Assembly: GCF_021018805.1 (NCBI RefSeq)
Contig: NC_086256.1
Span: 15,828,532-15,892,531 of the forward strand
Reading direction: 5' to 3'
Source of the DNA: Prinia subflava
Lineage: Eukaryota > Chordata > Aves > Passeriformes > Cisticolidae
DNA: 64,000 nt
The notes beneath the pieces are model-generated. The model saw nothing but the letters and a program-made list of their open reading frames with translations, was not told where the DNA came from and did no database searches. Position numbers and translations under genes: made by a program. This document shows positions 12,956-25,764 of this stretch, one piece after another. Every line of letters starts with the position of its first letter. Within the stretch, counting starts at the first letter, position 1.

Positions 12956-15900
12956 GTGGGTTTCTGCTATCTGCTAGCCAGGTGTTTTGTTACCAGCAAC
13001 ACCAGTACAATGGCAGTATGAAGGTACTGTCTTCTGACTCCTGTCCACTTGAGGCCTCAAGTGGAAAAGGACCAAATAACTGTAAGATCCAGAAGAAATG
13101 CTGCAACAGTGTTGTGGCCTGAGAGTCTTTGTAGAGGAGAGTTTTCTTTTCAGAGCAGACCTCAACTGGCTGTCTGTAGACTATGAGACACCCTACCCTG
13201 TCTCAAAGAAAGGCAGTGCCACACAGATTTCCATGGAAAAGGGTTGCTGTATGTGGTTGTTCATGTCTTATAGCAGCAGTATGAGGCACACAGATTGCTG
13301 AACCATACCCGCAGATCCAGAGGTAGTCTAAAATGCATAGCTATTTCCTAAACAACATAAACTATCATGCATTTGATGGCTTTCCATATCCAGATGGACA
13401 TTACTTACATGGCCAATCATTAAAGGTAAACCATATGGCCATCTCCTCTTTTATTTTATTGTGAATTTCTCTCATATGTCAGTGTCTAGAATACATTTGG
13501 AGTACTTGACTAAAATAAGGGCATAAGTTTGTCCTTTCCACCCTACAAGCATTTTACCAGCCAGTGAGCTCTAACTGGCTGCAGAAAGGCAGATTCTGTA
13601 GGTTTCCTTGTACTGGGTCTCTTTTTGTAATTCCACTATTCTCTCTCCAGACAGTGCCATTAGAGCATGTAAAATTTAATTTCCATCTCATCAGTGTCAG
13701 GAGCTGATCAAAGATTGCTCACAAAAAAATTATTGTGCTACTGGCTGCATCCAGAACATATGGGCATAGCATTAGTCACCACAGCCTCCACAGCTCCTCC
13801 AGCGATTATCATCAGGCAGAGGCATGTCGTGTGCTTTAAAGGCAGACACACATTTCCCAGTGTGTTTCCTGATAGCAAACACCTCTACTATGGCAGGATA
13901 AGTCGGAAATTGAGCCTTATATAAATCTATAATGTAAAGAGTTGACCTCATTGTCACCTAAACCACAGTGCCTGGGGCATATGTGTTATCAGCCACGTGT
14001 GTGTACTTTGTCTGGGGGCAGCCCTCCAGTGCGAGCTAACACAGCTCCTGCCTAGGGCAGCGAGGCTGATAGGGTGGCAAGAAACAGCAGAACTGGGATT
14101 TTTCCTCTCCTAATACCAGCTTCTTTTTTCTGCCATAATTTACTGAGGAATGACACATTCCTTACACTCCTCACACCAAGGGGTATTTTCTGTTGGCTAA
14201 ACAACACAGAGTATGTCATTTTACTTAACCATCTTTGTAATCTCAGATAATGAAGCCACCAGGCACATATTAAAATTAGCATTGCTACCCCAAGTAGACA
14301 GGGTTCTGGTTAGACTTCTCCCTTGGCTTTGTTTGGAAAAATGCTCGTTAAAGTGCAGAAATGCAGTTTATGGGAAATGGCCAGAGCCTTTCCAACATGC
14401 TGAAATCAAACCGTTTTGTGGGAAAAAGCACACACTGCCTTTCTCCTCAAGGCCTTGGGGGGAGACCTTGACTGTTGTTTTTTAACTGTTCTCTCATCTT
14501 GGATACTGCAAGGAATGAAATGGGGTGAGGTGCTGTCGATGGCCCCCTCAGTGAGGCACAGCCTAGGAAGGACCACTGGGACCCTGGAAATATGGTGAGC
14601 CACTAGCTGGCAGGGAGGAAGCAGAGGTCTGAGGGTCCTGTCACTCTGTGATCAGTTTTAGCAAACTTGTTAGTGCAGAGCTTTGCTCTTTTTCTTGGGC
14701 AACCAACCTTACTGTAAGCGTGGCTCAAAGCAAAGTCTGAGTCACTTTTTGGAGCCCTCAAGAATTTATAGGGCACAAGGGCCTCAGCTCAAAGTAGCCA
14801 CTGATCACTAAAAAAAATATGCAGAGGAGTTTTCATATCTCATCAGCTCCATAAGGACTGCAGAGATAAGTACAAGAAAACTTGCTGATTGATACACAGC
14901 TTATTTGAAAATCATTTAAGGATAGTGCACAAACATGCAGCTTTTTGTACCTCCTTGTCTGTCTTCATGTAGACATGCATCAAAAATGATAACTCCTCCT
15001 GCTATACCTTGGGTACTGTCTTTTCTCAGGAAATTCACCTTGACTGACTTCCTTTTTCTATGAGCTCACACAATCCCACAGACTACCATTTTGTTACTGT
15101 TTGTTACAAATAACTATATGTATATTAGATACATGTATAGTTGTTTTTTGCCTCACCTGAGTGCAAAAGAGTGAATGCATCACTTCCAGTCTGACTCTGT
15201 TTATATGATGATGAATTTGAGAGTTTCCATTCTTCTATTTTATACCCTCTGAGATAGGGACAGGCTTTGAATTATGTTCTTTCTTTCTTTACTCCTTCAG
15301 ATGATCTTTCAATAGCTGCTGTGGCCGCCTCTCTGTCTGACCACACAACAGAAATATCCAATACAGAAACCTTCTACTTTGACATTTCCATCAGGAATAA
15401 ACTTGCCTGTATGCCTGCCCTTTGCTAACTTCCCACTTGTGTTTGAGTTTGCTTCGAAGAGTAAATAGGGAGCCATTCCCAGAAGCACAAGCTCTCTTTG
15501 TGAAAAGCCACTTAACAAGCTAAAGGTAGTTTTTGAATCATGCCAGGTTATAGCTTTTTTATATAACAGTGAACTTCTAAAAATTGTTGCCATAGTAAGT
15601 TAAAAATTAGTTACTTGTCTGGGAAGTGATTAGGCAAGATATGTCCTTAGGAACATATCTTCTCATTTCATTTTTGAAACAAGATTCTGTGCTATAAATT
15701 GAACCATCTTTCTCTCTTTTGCCTTTTTTTCAATAGTGATTTTCAGAGTCCCTAGGTCTTGTATGTCATGGTAACAGATTATATTGACCACAAATTATAT
15801 GTGCAGGTACAGTCTTTTAGCAACTTAAATATAATTTCTTCTAGGAAATTACCATAGAAAATGGAGTGTTAGAACAACAACAAAAAAATTCCTTCTGTGT

Positions 15901-16229
15901 ATTTTAGAGAAACCATGCTTTAGAAAGGTGAGACCAAGAGTAGAGGACGTGATGTGCTGGGCATCCTGTGCCTTATGATACTCCTCCAAAGGAGAGGTTG
16001 CTTATTCCCATGCAGTGGAGCATCTAAAGCCAGCAGGACAAAGTGAATCAGGTCATAAATGTACAGTTGGAGGTTATCTTGTTTCAAGCAGTAATTGCAC
16101 TACCCAACACTTGCTAAGAAGCTGCTGTTTGCAAGGCAAATATTTTGTATCAAGCCATTACTGGGTTTGTTAGGAGCTGTGGACACATAATAAAAAATGA
16201 CTACAGTAATATCTTGATGATAGTCCCTA
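12956..16229. other. Unique DNA, no gene seen
   Basis: Open frames up to about 95 codons (minus strand, 15309-15593) with no recognisable domains. No interspersed repeat stands out. Confidence 0.5.
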
Positions 16230-17045
16230 CACTGATCAACTGCAAATGATCTGATTAACAGTCAGCTGCTGATTCCCAGTTTAATTAATCCTGATGGGCT
16301 ATTGATGCGCTGCAACTGTTTGTCCTAATAATGAGGTTTGAAATTAGACTGCGACAAGCCACTTAGACAGCTGCCAAGGAAAATAATCATTTAGGAAGGC
16401 GAGCAATGGAGACGGCAGAGGAGGAATGGCTGCTATTTGACAGAAAATTCACATGGCTGTGTCACATGTGTTTTATTTTTACATTTGGAGCACATTAACT
16501 CTACCAGCAGTAAGTGGTGACTGCGAGACACATAACTAGCTTTACAATTAAGAGTGCTACTTCTCATCAGTATGCAAAAGCTAAACATGAAACATGAAGT
16601 GTGTTAATAGCAGAATATATGTAGCTACAGACCATTGAACAATTTAGGTCAGTCCTTTGCAATGTTTAATTAGACTAATATATCTGTTTGCAATTAATAA
16701 CAGATGTGACAAGCTAATGTGTCCATGTACTGACAAATTAACCTTTGCCCATCAGCTGCTCGGATCTGTGAGAAAAGTGCCATGTTTTGCCTCTGTTCAA
16801 CTGAACCTAAATAAAATTGCAGGATAATTATAAACATAAATGTTAATAGAATGTGCTTTCCGTGGGAAGCAGAGACCAAAGGCAAGTATTTCTCAGCCAG
16901 GTCGTCGTACTGTACTTTGCCACGTGTCAAAACCTGCAAATTATATTTTTCCATTTGTCTCAGTGCAATTAGTGTGTGGTTTGACACATGCTAGTTCGAT
17001 AGTCCTCACCGCCAGTAGATCCAGGACATACGAGAAACCCTAAAT
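16230..17045. promoter_or_regulatory. Candidate conserved non-coding, enhancer-like block
   Basis: This is the stretch that most looks like a deeply conserved element. It is AT-rich with homeodomain-type cores (TTAATTAA-like, TAATTA, ATTTA) and TGACA/TGTCA motifs, yet keeps many CpGs: five in 16305-16530, and about eight between 16859 and 17033, including a tandem gtcgtcgta and a CACGTG E-box. It contains almost no simple sequence and no transposon relic. This texture is typical of developmental enhancers in vertebrate gene deserts. The target gene cannot be named from the sequence alone. Confidence 0.4.
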
Positions 17046-17311
17046 TAATAGCCAGGATAAGAATGCTTCCATAGCCATTCAATCTTTGGCCTTATTTGCT
17101 GTCTGCAAGCAAATGTGCCCTCAATTTGTGACAGGCCTTGCCACTGAAGTGACGTGGCAGACATGTCTGTCAGGACTTGGGCTGAGGCCATCAACATATT
17201 CTGGATCAGTAATGGGAACATCTCTCACCCTCTGGGCTGGTGGTCTGTTTGCATTTCCAATATCACCCTCTTTCATTCTCTTTCTCCTGCTCCCACCCCC
17301 ATATATATTTT

Positions 17312-17329
17312 AAAAATAAATAAATAAAT
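17312..17329. repeat. (AAAT)n microsatellite
   Basis: Short run of A/T tetranucleotides (about four AAAT-type units), followed at 17351-17372 by an imperfect alternating TA tract. Confidence 0.7.
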
Positions 17330-17467
17330 CTCTTAAAATTATAGGCACCCTATATATATGCTATATATACATACTGTAGGCATCTTTCCCTGCTTTGCAT
17401 TAAGCTCTGTTAATAAATCCCTTTAATTGGTGGGACTTGTTGAGATTGTATTTGTAAATTTGAATAA

Positions 17468-17553
17468 ATATGTATGTATGTATGCATGTATGTATATGTA
17501 CACATATTCATATACATGTGAATGTGTGGATACATATGTGTACATGTATATGC
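17468..17553. repeat. Imperfect (TATG)n / (TGTA)n microsatellite
   Basis: It starts with near-perfect TATG units and grades into alternating purine-pyrimidine sequence containing several acatgt and catatg palindromes. The decay towards the right end suggests an old array that has accumulated substitutions. Confidence 0.8.
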
Positions 17554-20500
17554 ACTTATCTATTATTTATAGTGACGGTACTAGCAAATAATATTGTAAG
17601 ATTTTAAATACCATTAAGTGGTTATTTTTCTATAAATTTGATCTAAACTGCAATCTTTTTATCTTTAAGGTTTCAAAAGCGGGTGGCATGTTTGAGGGTT
17701 CCACACCTCCATGTTCACCACTTCTGCAAAATCAGACTTTTTGGGCACAATGACGTGTTGGTCTCCTTTAATTCTCTCTGTTAATGGCTCTCAAAGACTG
17801 ACCTAGGCAGGCCCAGTGCTGCCACTCTTGAAAGTCTTGCTCTGCATTTTTGCATGCATGTTGATTGGGAATTAATAGCTGGCACCCCTGGAGGCTGCCT
17901 TTGTGCTGAGGTGATACGAAACCTGTTGTGTGATTCAACATGGCATGTCTGTGGGAGCAACCAAGCCTGGGACTACCCCTGGGACCCAAGGAACGAGGCT
18001 CTCCAGTGCGGGGCACTGTGAGGGAACTTTCAGCACATGCTCCTGATAGGTGCTTTCCACTAATTCCTGAAGTTTTGATCCCGCAATCAACCCCATCTTT
18101 GGATTGTATTTATACTATCACATCTGAGATTGAGTAGTATCAAGTCATCAGCAGCCTAGAACTAGCAGCAGGATTTGAAGAAAAACCCATAAAAATAGGG
18201 CAACATTAAAACACAAAGGAGCTATCAATTACATGTGCTACTGCTCCTTTGGACACTTGCTTTGTGCTGCTGGAATATACACATAAGGACTGGGTGTATA
18301 TCGACATCCCTCACCCAAATAAGTGTCAAGAGGTAAAGCATTATTATCTCTCAACCATAAAACCACAGTCTCCACTCATTTTCCCTCCTAAAGGTCAGAC
18401 ATTCGCAGCCTGCATGTACTGCCCCTAAAATGAATGCCACACTGTCATCAGCATTCAGCACCACAGCTGCAGAATAAAGGGAGCCCAGCCAGCCACATGA
18501 GAAAGAGGAGATAAAAAGAAACCAGAAAGCAAAAATAAAATGCCTTAAGTCTGTGCAGCAGACTTCTGCCCTCCCTCACTAATCAATTGTCCTGGTGTTC
18601 GTTCTCTGCACCAAAGGACTGGCATGTGGGATGGGCTGTGCAGGGACCAGCAATCACCCAAATACAGCCCCACCCCGGCCCATGCGGGCGAGAGCGGCAG
18701 CGAGGCACCCTGCAGCCCTGCCATGCAAAGAGCAAACCAGTGCTGCTCCCACAGCACAGAGGACTCACCCCCCTAGGCTCTGAGAAATCCTGGGGTTTGG
18801 TTTACAGTGAAATGTTTCTCTGCAGAAGCTGTCCTTAGCAAGGGGAGCGGAGATTCAGAGCAGCAGGAGCCATGGGAGTGCTCCACGTTCCTCTTTGGTG
18901 GCACCTCTCCCTGCTGCATTGGGCTCTGTTGGTAAACCCACATCACTGATGGAATTTATTCAGAGGACCTTGGGCAGGATTGTTGCCCACCATGCTCATC
19001 AGTGTTACAGCAGCAAGTCACAGGACATTCCTACATCTTAAGGCCAAATACTCTATCCCATAAACTGTATCTTAAATCAATTTTTTAAGTGAAATTACCA
19101 CCTCACTTGAAACTCCAAATGGGCATTTTTCAATTCTACCTTAGAAATATTTATTTGTTTTGATTTTTTTTCTTTCTGATTTGTTAGGAATAATCATCCT
19201 TCAAATTATAAATAAATTTAAAAAGGTATGTAATCTGAATCAGCCAACAGCTTGGAGCGCAGCTTATTTTGACATATCAACAGTCTGGGAAGAAGAACGT
19301 AATCCCAATCTTTCCCTCAAAGCTCTGATGTGAGGGCAGTAGAAGTGAGGGTAGGGAGAGACTGTGTGCCGAGAACTCCAGCATTACAGCTGGATGTTTG
19401 CACAGGAAGGAACAAACCCCATGACAGAAAATACTGCCACAAACTGTTTAGGTACAGCCTATATTATGTTAATGGAAGAGGGATCTGTCCAAGCAACAGC
19501 CAGAGTTTCAGGTGCTTATTTCCCTTTCTGGCCTGAGTTTAGCTCTGTGTGTTTGGTGACAGGACAATACAGGGCACATTGGCATAGGTTTCTCTTTCCA
19601 GAGCAGCGAAGGGGAAGAGTTGCTCCATGCTCAGGTATTGGAAGAGCCTGGAGCATGACCTGCGGGGCGCCTGTGCCAGCTACACTATGGGCTTGTCTTT
19701 TCAGGTTTGCTTTTAATAATTGGACAACAGCTCATGTGTTTGAAGGAGGGAATAGATTTTGAGATTACTCCTGCCCCCTTTTTGCCCTGTGTATCCTTGG
19801 GAGCGTGGCAGAAAGGTAGCTGCTGGCGCTCAGGGAAAAAAAAAAGAAGTGTAATGGATTGGAAAAGCGTATACTTTACTTTGAAAAGTTCATCCACATG
19901 TTTCTGGGTAGTTAAAAAAAAAGAAATCTATAAATGCTACATAACTTTTTAATGAATATGGCCTTTAGCTAGGCTGAACTTCCAAAAATGGGTTTGAACT
20001 ACTACAATACTGTATCCTGATAGCTTTCTGTGTGAGGAAGCCTGTGTTTGTGTGCTTCCAGGAATCCACTGTCACAACTGTATATGAACCTAATAGCAGC
20101 AGATATAGAACCAATAATTTCTAAATGAAGTGTGAGCCTTTGGAGTGGATTTATCCCTCTCAGCCCAGTGTGAAAGACTCCTCACCGAGGAGTGAGTGTT
20201 TTACTGCCTCGTGTGGGGCTGCTGAGTTGTGGGATGTACCTGTCTGTTTCTGCAGGAAGCCAATACAGAGGTTTGGCAAGATGATCAGTTTAAAGCTGAA
20301 GAAAGTTCCTGTCCTTTGGGTTAGCATGTTCCTGCCACATCAGATCTCCCCACAGAGGTGCCTAAAGTGGATGTTGTGTGCAGGATCCCAGCACAATGCC
20401 CAGCCCACATGGTGAACACTGGATGCTCTCTTCTGAGTATTCAGGTAGCAAAGAGGAAGTGAATGAAAATCTGACATTCAGCACATATGCAGGCATAACA

Positions 20501-21286
20501 GATAGGGTGGAATTAACTCCTTGACTGTCATTCTTGCTATTTTACTTTAAAATGTGAGGCTTTTTGTTATTTCTTCATGCACACATCAAATTTTGTGTCT
20601 CTCACTGCAAGACTTGCTTCGTTTCTCTGTACAGCTACAATCAAAGGATACATGTATGAGGGGCCTAATAATTTTCAGAGATTTTTATTTCAAGCCATTA
20701 AAGCTGAAATACATTACTCCCTTTCCAAAGCTTTCAGAAAATAAGCAGATGAAAGCTCTGGGCTTTCTGCTGTCCTTGTTCTTCCACTTGTACAAATAAC
20801 AGATAATAACATCTGCATTCAAAAACTGGGTTTTTGCCCTTCATATCCCAAAACAGTACAAATTGATGTGGTTCAGATCAGCTATTAAAAATTCCTCTCT
20901 ACCTTTGCTTCAATTTATAGCAAAACAATATGGCTCTGGTAGACTGGTATTATGAATACATGGTATTACTGTATAACCTATCATATGAAATTAGATTCTC
21001 TATCAAAAACAAAAGTTTTAGCAGGATGAAATTATGATTCTGTGAGCAGGTCTCCTGCTCTGGCATCAACATTGATGCAAAATTGATGAAACTTCCAAGT
21101 GAAATTGCATTGTTTGATCTTCACAGTCCTGGAATAACATAGCCTAAAGCTACAGTTTCTGTAAACTTACTTTGCACAAACGACTTAGCCAGTACTGATG
21201 TATTGACATAGTGTGCCCATGAATGACATTAGGGCTACTTAGAAAAGAGACAAAATAACAGAAAAAGAATGCAGCAATTGGTTCTG

Positions 21287-21379
21287 AAATTACCTTTTTC
21301 CAGTGAACCTCTCTGAAAAATTACCTTTTTCTGCTGAGTCTCACTCAAAAATTACCTTTTCCAACTGAAGCTCTCTCAA
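21287..21379. repeat. 31-bp tandem repeat, three copies
   Basis: Three head-to-tail units begin with attacctttt at 21289, 21320 and 21351, giving an exact 31 bp period with no length change. The first half of each unit is well kept. The second half varies but ends ctctctgaa, ctcactcaa or ctctctcaa. No open frame uses the array. Confidence 0.85.
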
Positions 21380-24300
21380 AGTGCCTTGATGTTAAGCAAT
21401 ATAGTTTTTAGTTGAAAATGTCACAAGGCCATGAAAAAAACTGATAGACAATTTCAGGGTTCCTTGTTGATATTTGAAGCAGCCTGTGGATTTTTGTTCT
21501 TTAACACAGATCTTCTCTGCTGTGCTACCACTTTGATTTCTGTATTGCCCAAACCAGCATGTTTCTAGGCTTAATGGCTTCACCGAGAGGAATGTGAAGG
21601 TGATTTAGTTATTTCTGTGGAGGTGATGTTACCAGGAGAAAATTGGTAAACAGATATCTTCTGAGCCCTTTCCAATTGCATACAAGGCGTTGGTTTGTTT
21701 TTAATCACAAATTAGAATAAATAATCTCTCTCAATGTCTTTCTTTTTAATGCCTCTATAAATGCAATAGTACCCAGATTGTCTGCACTACTTAGGGGAAG
21801 GTGTCCAGATATTTGTCTACAAATGTGGCTGACAGAAAACAGTGATCCAGAGCTCGTGGAAATCAATGGGAGGACTCCCACAGCATCAGCAGGCTTTAGT
21901 TCCGACCTGTAACTGGAAGTTAAGAGACCAGGTGACTGTCAGCAGGAATTTAGAGTGGAGGATTGCACAGGCAGGGATCAGGATTTTCTGTACTTGATAA
22001 GACTGAAGCCTCAGGCTGTTCATGCAGGTGGATCTAACACCTGTACAGAGCCTCAGTGAACTGTGGCAGGCAAAAGAGGCAGTGTATTAGCAAAACTGGG
22101 AGCCAGGAAACACTGAGATTAAAGATATGGGCACCTGAATAAGACACCAAGAGACAGCTAGGGGATAATTTTACAGTGCAGTGGCAGTAATTGCGTGTGT
22201 ACAAGTTCTCTCTGTGGTACATGCAAGGTGAGCTTCCTCTGAGGAGTAAGGCACCTTGCATTTACTGAGGGTTTGAGCACGGATGCAGGCAATTACTGCA
22301 GAGGAGCTGGCTCCCACCCTTGTAATGAGTCCACATGCTCATGACATGGGGAGGAATTCATCTCACTTGCAATCCTTGGTCTAAAATAGCAATTGAAGTT
22401 CCCTCAATAGTCAATGGAGACAGAGAGACCCCGCCAAGTTCCTCCCCCCTGTCCTGGTGGAATTTTCATCCCTCCTGATCACAGGTCTTTAGGAAGTTGT
22501 GGGCATTCCAGCTGCCTGCAGGCAGGCAACCTGCATGTTGTCATGCAGTCCTCCACAGAGGTGGCTGTGCAGTGCCCAGCTCTGTGGTTGAACTGCACTG
22601 CCTGGGACATGCAGCACTGACCCTGCTGGGCTCTGCCATGCTCTTCCCAGCAGCCTGTGCCCAGCTCCTGCAGGAACTGCTTTGAGGCAGCTCTCTCCTC
22701 TTACTGAGAGCAGAGGGACATCAAACACAACCATGACTGCGTGGGGCAGATCCATCACAGAGGTGTGGGAACAAGGGCTGGCTGCATGGGGGCTCTGGGC
22801 TGATTCCAGTGGGCTGTGCTTAACTTCACCTCTGAAACATGGTGCAGGTCCAACAGCTTATGGAGACAGTGAGTAATGACCCACCCAATAAAAAGGGAGA
22901 AATGCAGTCTGGGACTGTGTAACTCCCCAAAGCACAATGTTTCCAGCTGGATTTCATGGGAGGAATGTTGTACACAAGTTGTGATTTTAAACATGAATTG
23001 TTTAAAACAGACAAAAGATAATTAGATAAATTAATTAAACACAAATATATTAGAGATAATATTAAGAAGATTAGTTACAAATCCCTTTTGGTTGTGTATT
23101 GTGCTACAAAGGAACAAGAACAATGCATTTAAGAGAGGATACTTGAGCATCAGCTATTGTTGGTCGATGAACACTGCAAGATCAGCTTTGAAGTTTATAT
23201 TTAATTAATATATTGAGCAGATTTAGCCAGATAAAAGCCTACAGGAGGAACAAAGTACTCCTCATAGAAACATGCATCTTGTGTAAGTTTTCGAGGCACT
23301 GCAGAATATACTTACTACAAGTTATGGCATTTCAAACTGATGCCCCTGAATTCAGGAAAAACATAAGATTAACCAGAACCCCCCAAAAATGTGAAAAACT
23401 CACTGCTTCCCTTAGAAAATCTATCCAATACCTTCATTAATGTCATGTATATTGACTTAAATCATCAATCAATGCTTCCTGCCTGTGGGTCTGACATTGT
23501 TACCAGGATTGTAACTACAGCTGGCTGGAAATAGACAGTTATGCACTGTGAAAGCATTTGAGGTTTCAGAATTTGTTATCAATATCTGTAACTGCAGAGG
23601 AATGAGCCTTTCTGTGTTATTACATTAACTGGAGTTTAATGAACCTGATGGAGACATCCTTACACATTTTGGGCTGGATATATGTGCCTTGCCAGAGGTG
23701 GAGCAGTGCTGTGGTCCAGCATGTGCCTGAGTAGGCTTGTGGGCTTGTGCTGGCTCTCAGTGCCACCTGGGTGATGGTAGGAAGGTCACAAAGCGTTTTT
23801 GCAGTTTTGGAACTGAGTTCTGCCTTTGCCAGTCCTCCCTTAGCTCATGGAAGGCTTAGGGGGTTTTCCAGCAGGGGTGGAAAGAAGGATGTGAATTCAT
23901 ATTTATTTATATTCACAGTATAACAGTAATTTACAGTATGCATACGCAGTAAGAACACTTGGCATTAGGCAAATCTTTTTGGTGGAGGATGCTAATTTTT
24001 ATAAATATCCTATTTTCTTGTGCCAGTCCAAGTCTTTCTGTGTGCAAACAGTTTGCCAGGACTGATGTGGGGGGAAAGGGTGCACCTTTCTACCTGTGGC
24101 TCAGACAAGGATGAAGCCCTTCAACCCACAGGCTGCAGTGAGGGTCCTGGAGGGTGATGCCAGCACAGGAGGTGCAGGTTCCTGTGCAGAAGCGAGTGCT
24201 CTGCAGAACGGGGTGCAGTGACAGCCAGGGAGCTAACAGAGGGATATATCATCCTGCAGATGATAGCCTCTGCACCGTATTAGTGCCTGGGAAGCCACAT

Positions 24301-24887
24301 TGTGTCTTTTCCAAGCCCATCCTCTTCTCCTTGTCAGTAACACCCTTCAGTAGCTCCCTCTTCGGATTGTGGCATAATACCACACAGAGGTGTAACTTCA
24401 CCAAGTCAAAAGGGCAATTTCTATGAAAATCCCTTACAAAGTAAAATAATACAGCTGCAATCCTTACCAGGCATGGCAGCAAATGTCTTACAGTTTTCCT
24501 GAAAGAAAGAGCATTCTGAATCTTTTCATTTGAAAGACATAGAATTTGTCTCTTCCCAAATCAGCATCTGTTTCAAAGGAGTCAGCTCTGCAACCCCACA
24601 GCCCAGCCAGGTCTACTTCTGGGTCTGCCCCTGCTGAGCTCAGTTTTTGGGGCTGCACGTGGCCAGCATGCCCCAACAACCCGCAGAGGAAAGCTGTTCT
24701 GTTGGAGGAATTGTCTGTTAATCAGGAGACAGGCCTGCTCTTTTAGCAATAATTAGCATGGTGCACTATCTATCCTGGAATAGAGAGATGAGATTTTAAC
24801 ACTCAGCTACATTTCATGCTGAAACAAATCTATTACAACCTTTGGAATTTTAATCATTGCTACCTCATTAACCTGCTAATGGACACG
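21380..24887. other. Unique DNA, no gene seen
   Basis: No open frame longer than about 90 codons. A locally GC-rich part at 22480-22830 gives short overlapping frames on both strands, none recognisable. Confidence 0.5.
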
Positions 24888-25020
24888 GAATCACAGAATA
24901 ATCTGAGTTGGAATGAACCCAGAAGGACCATTGAGTCCAGCCCTTGTGAATGGCCCATACGGGTATCAAACCCGTCACCTTGGCATTACTGACACCATGC
25001 TTTGACCACCAGGGCTCTCC
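24888..25020 (-). mobile_element. tRNA-Ile-derived SINE with CR1 tail (TguSINE1-like)
   Basis: On the minus strand the element runs from a decayed tRNA head (about 25012-24951) into a CR1-type tail ending in the ATTCTGTGATTC signature at 24888. The plus-strand text tggcccatacgggtatc, followed by cccgtcaccttggcatta, is the near-exact complement of the T-arm, variable and anticodon-arm regions of a vertebrate tRNA-Ile. The tail gagttggaatgaaccc...attgagtccagc matches bird CR1 3' ends. This build, tRNA-Ile head plus CR1 tail, is that of the passerine TguSINE1 family, which is mobilised by CR1 enzymes. The A-box end of the head is missing or scrambled and the B box carries substitutions, so it is a dead copy. 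Family assignment is from memory of the consensus. Confidence 0.8.
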
Positions 25021-25764
25021 TGTCTATAGTTATACAAAAATCAAAGGGAAAAGTGTGATTCTGTAGATTTTGGAAATCCATTTCTAACAAACAGGATCTC
25101 TTTACAGGAACTGAATGTTGAGCAAAGCTGAATGCTGAGGGATAACTTTGCTGTTATTTTATAAAGACACGCTGGGACAGAACACCTTGCACATCTAAAC
25201 CCCAGAGTGAATAGGAGCTGGAAATACACAAGAAATGTAGGCTAGAGCAGTGGAGGTCCACTTTGTAGAATAGATTAGGTAAATACACTCCTATTTGAAA
25301 TTTCTACAGGGTTACATGGATAGGAAAGCTATGATATTTCCTGTCTCATTTTACGTTCCTTAGAAGTGAATACCTGAGGTACACACTGCAAAAGCAGGAC
25401 TGAAGTCCTTAATAGGCCAGGTAGAATACTATCAAAGTGTCTGTGACTCCCCACATATATTGGTAGTGGAACTTGCTTTCCATAAAGAGCCCAGTAAAAT
25501 AACTGCTTTCCAAACAAATTCTCCTAAAGAAAATCCTCAGATTAAAGTCCAAACCCCCTAATGACCTTTTCTTTTAACATCACATTTATTTTTAGAGTTC
25601 TTTCAAATGTTCCTGATATTATTTTCCACCTTACAAGACCCCAACAACATGTTGCATGCTTTCACCCCCAGTAATTTTGAAGGCTGTATCAGTATCTGGG
25701 CAGAAGTAAACATCTGTTTACATTTTTGGTAGCTCACCTGTGCATTCAAGCTCCCATCCCACTT
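25021..25764. other. Unique DNA, no gene seen
   Basis: AT-rich sequence between the SINE and the CpG island. Frames are short and unrecognised. Confidence 0.5.

Larger units (their letters stand above)
17046..21286. other. Unique DNA with microsatellites, no gene seen
   Basis: Apart from the simple repeats at 17312-17553 this holds only short open frames, the longest 132 codons on the plus strand at 19364-19762, unrelated to any family I know. The 18590-18770 part is locally GC-rich, with open frames in several overlapping registers, as expected by composition alone. Confidence 0.5.

Noticed and set aside
18453..18474. REST/NRSF site suggested by ttcagcaccac
   Set aside because: The left half-site is perfect but the right half does not fit at normal or shifted spacing.
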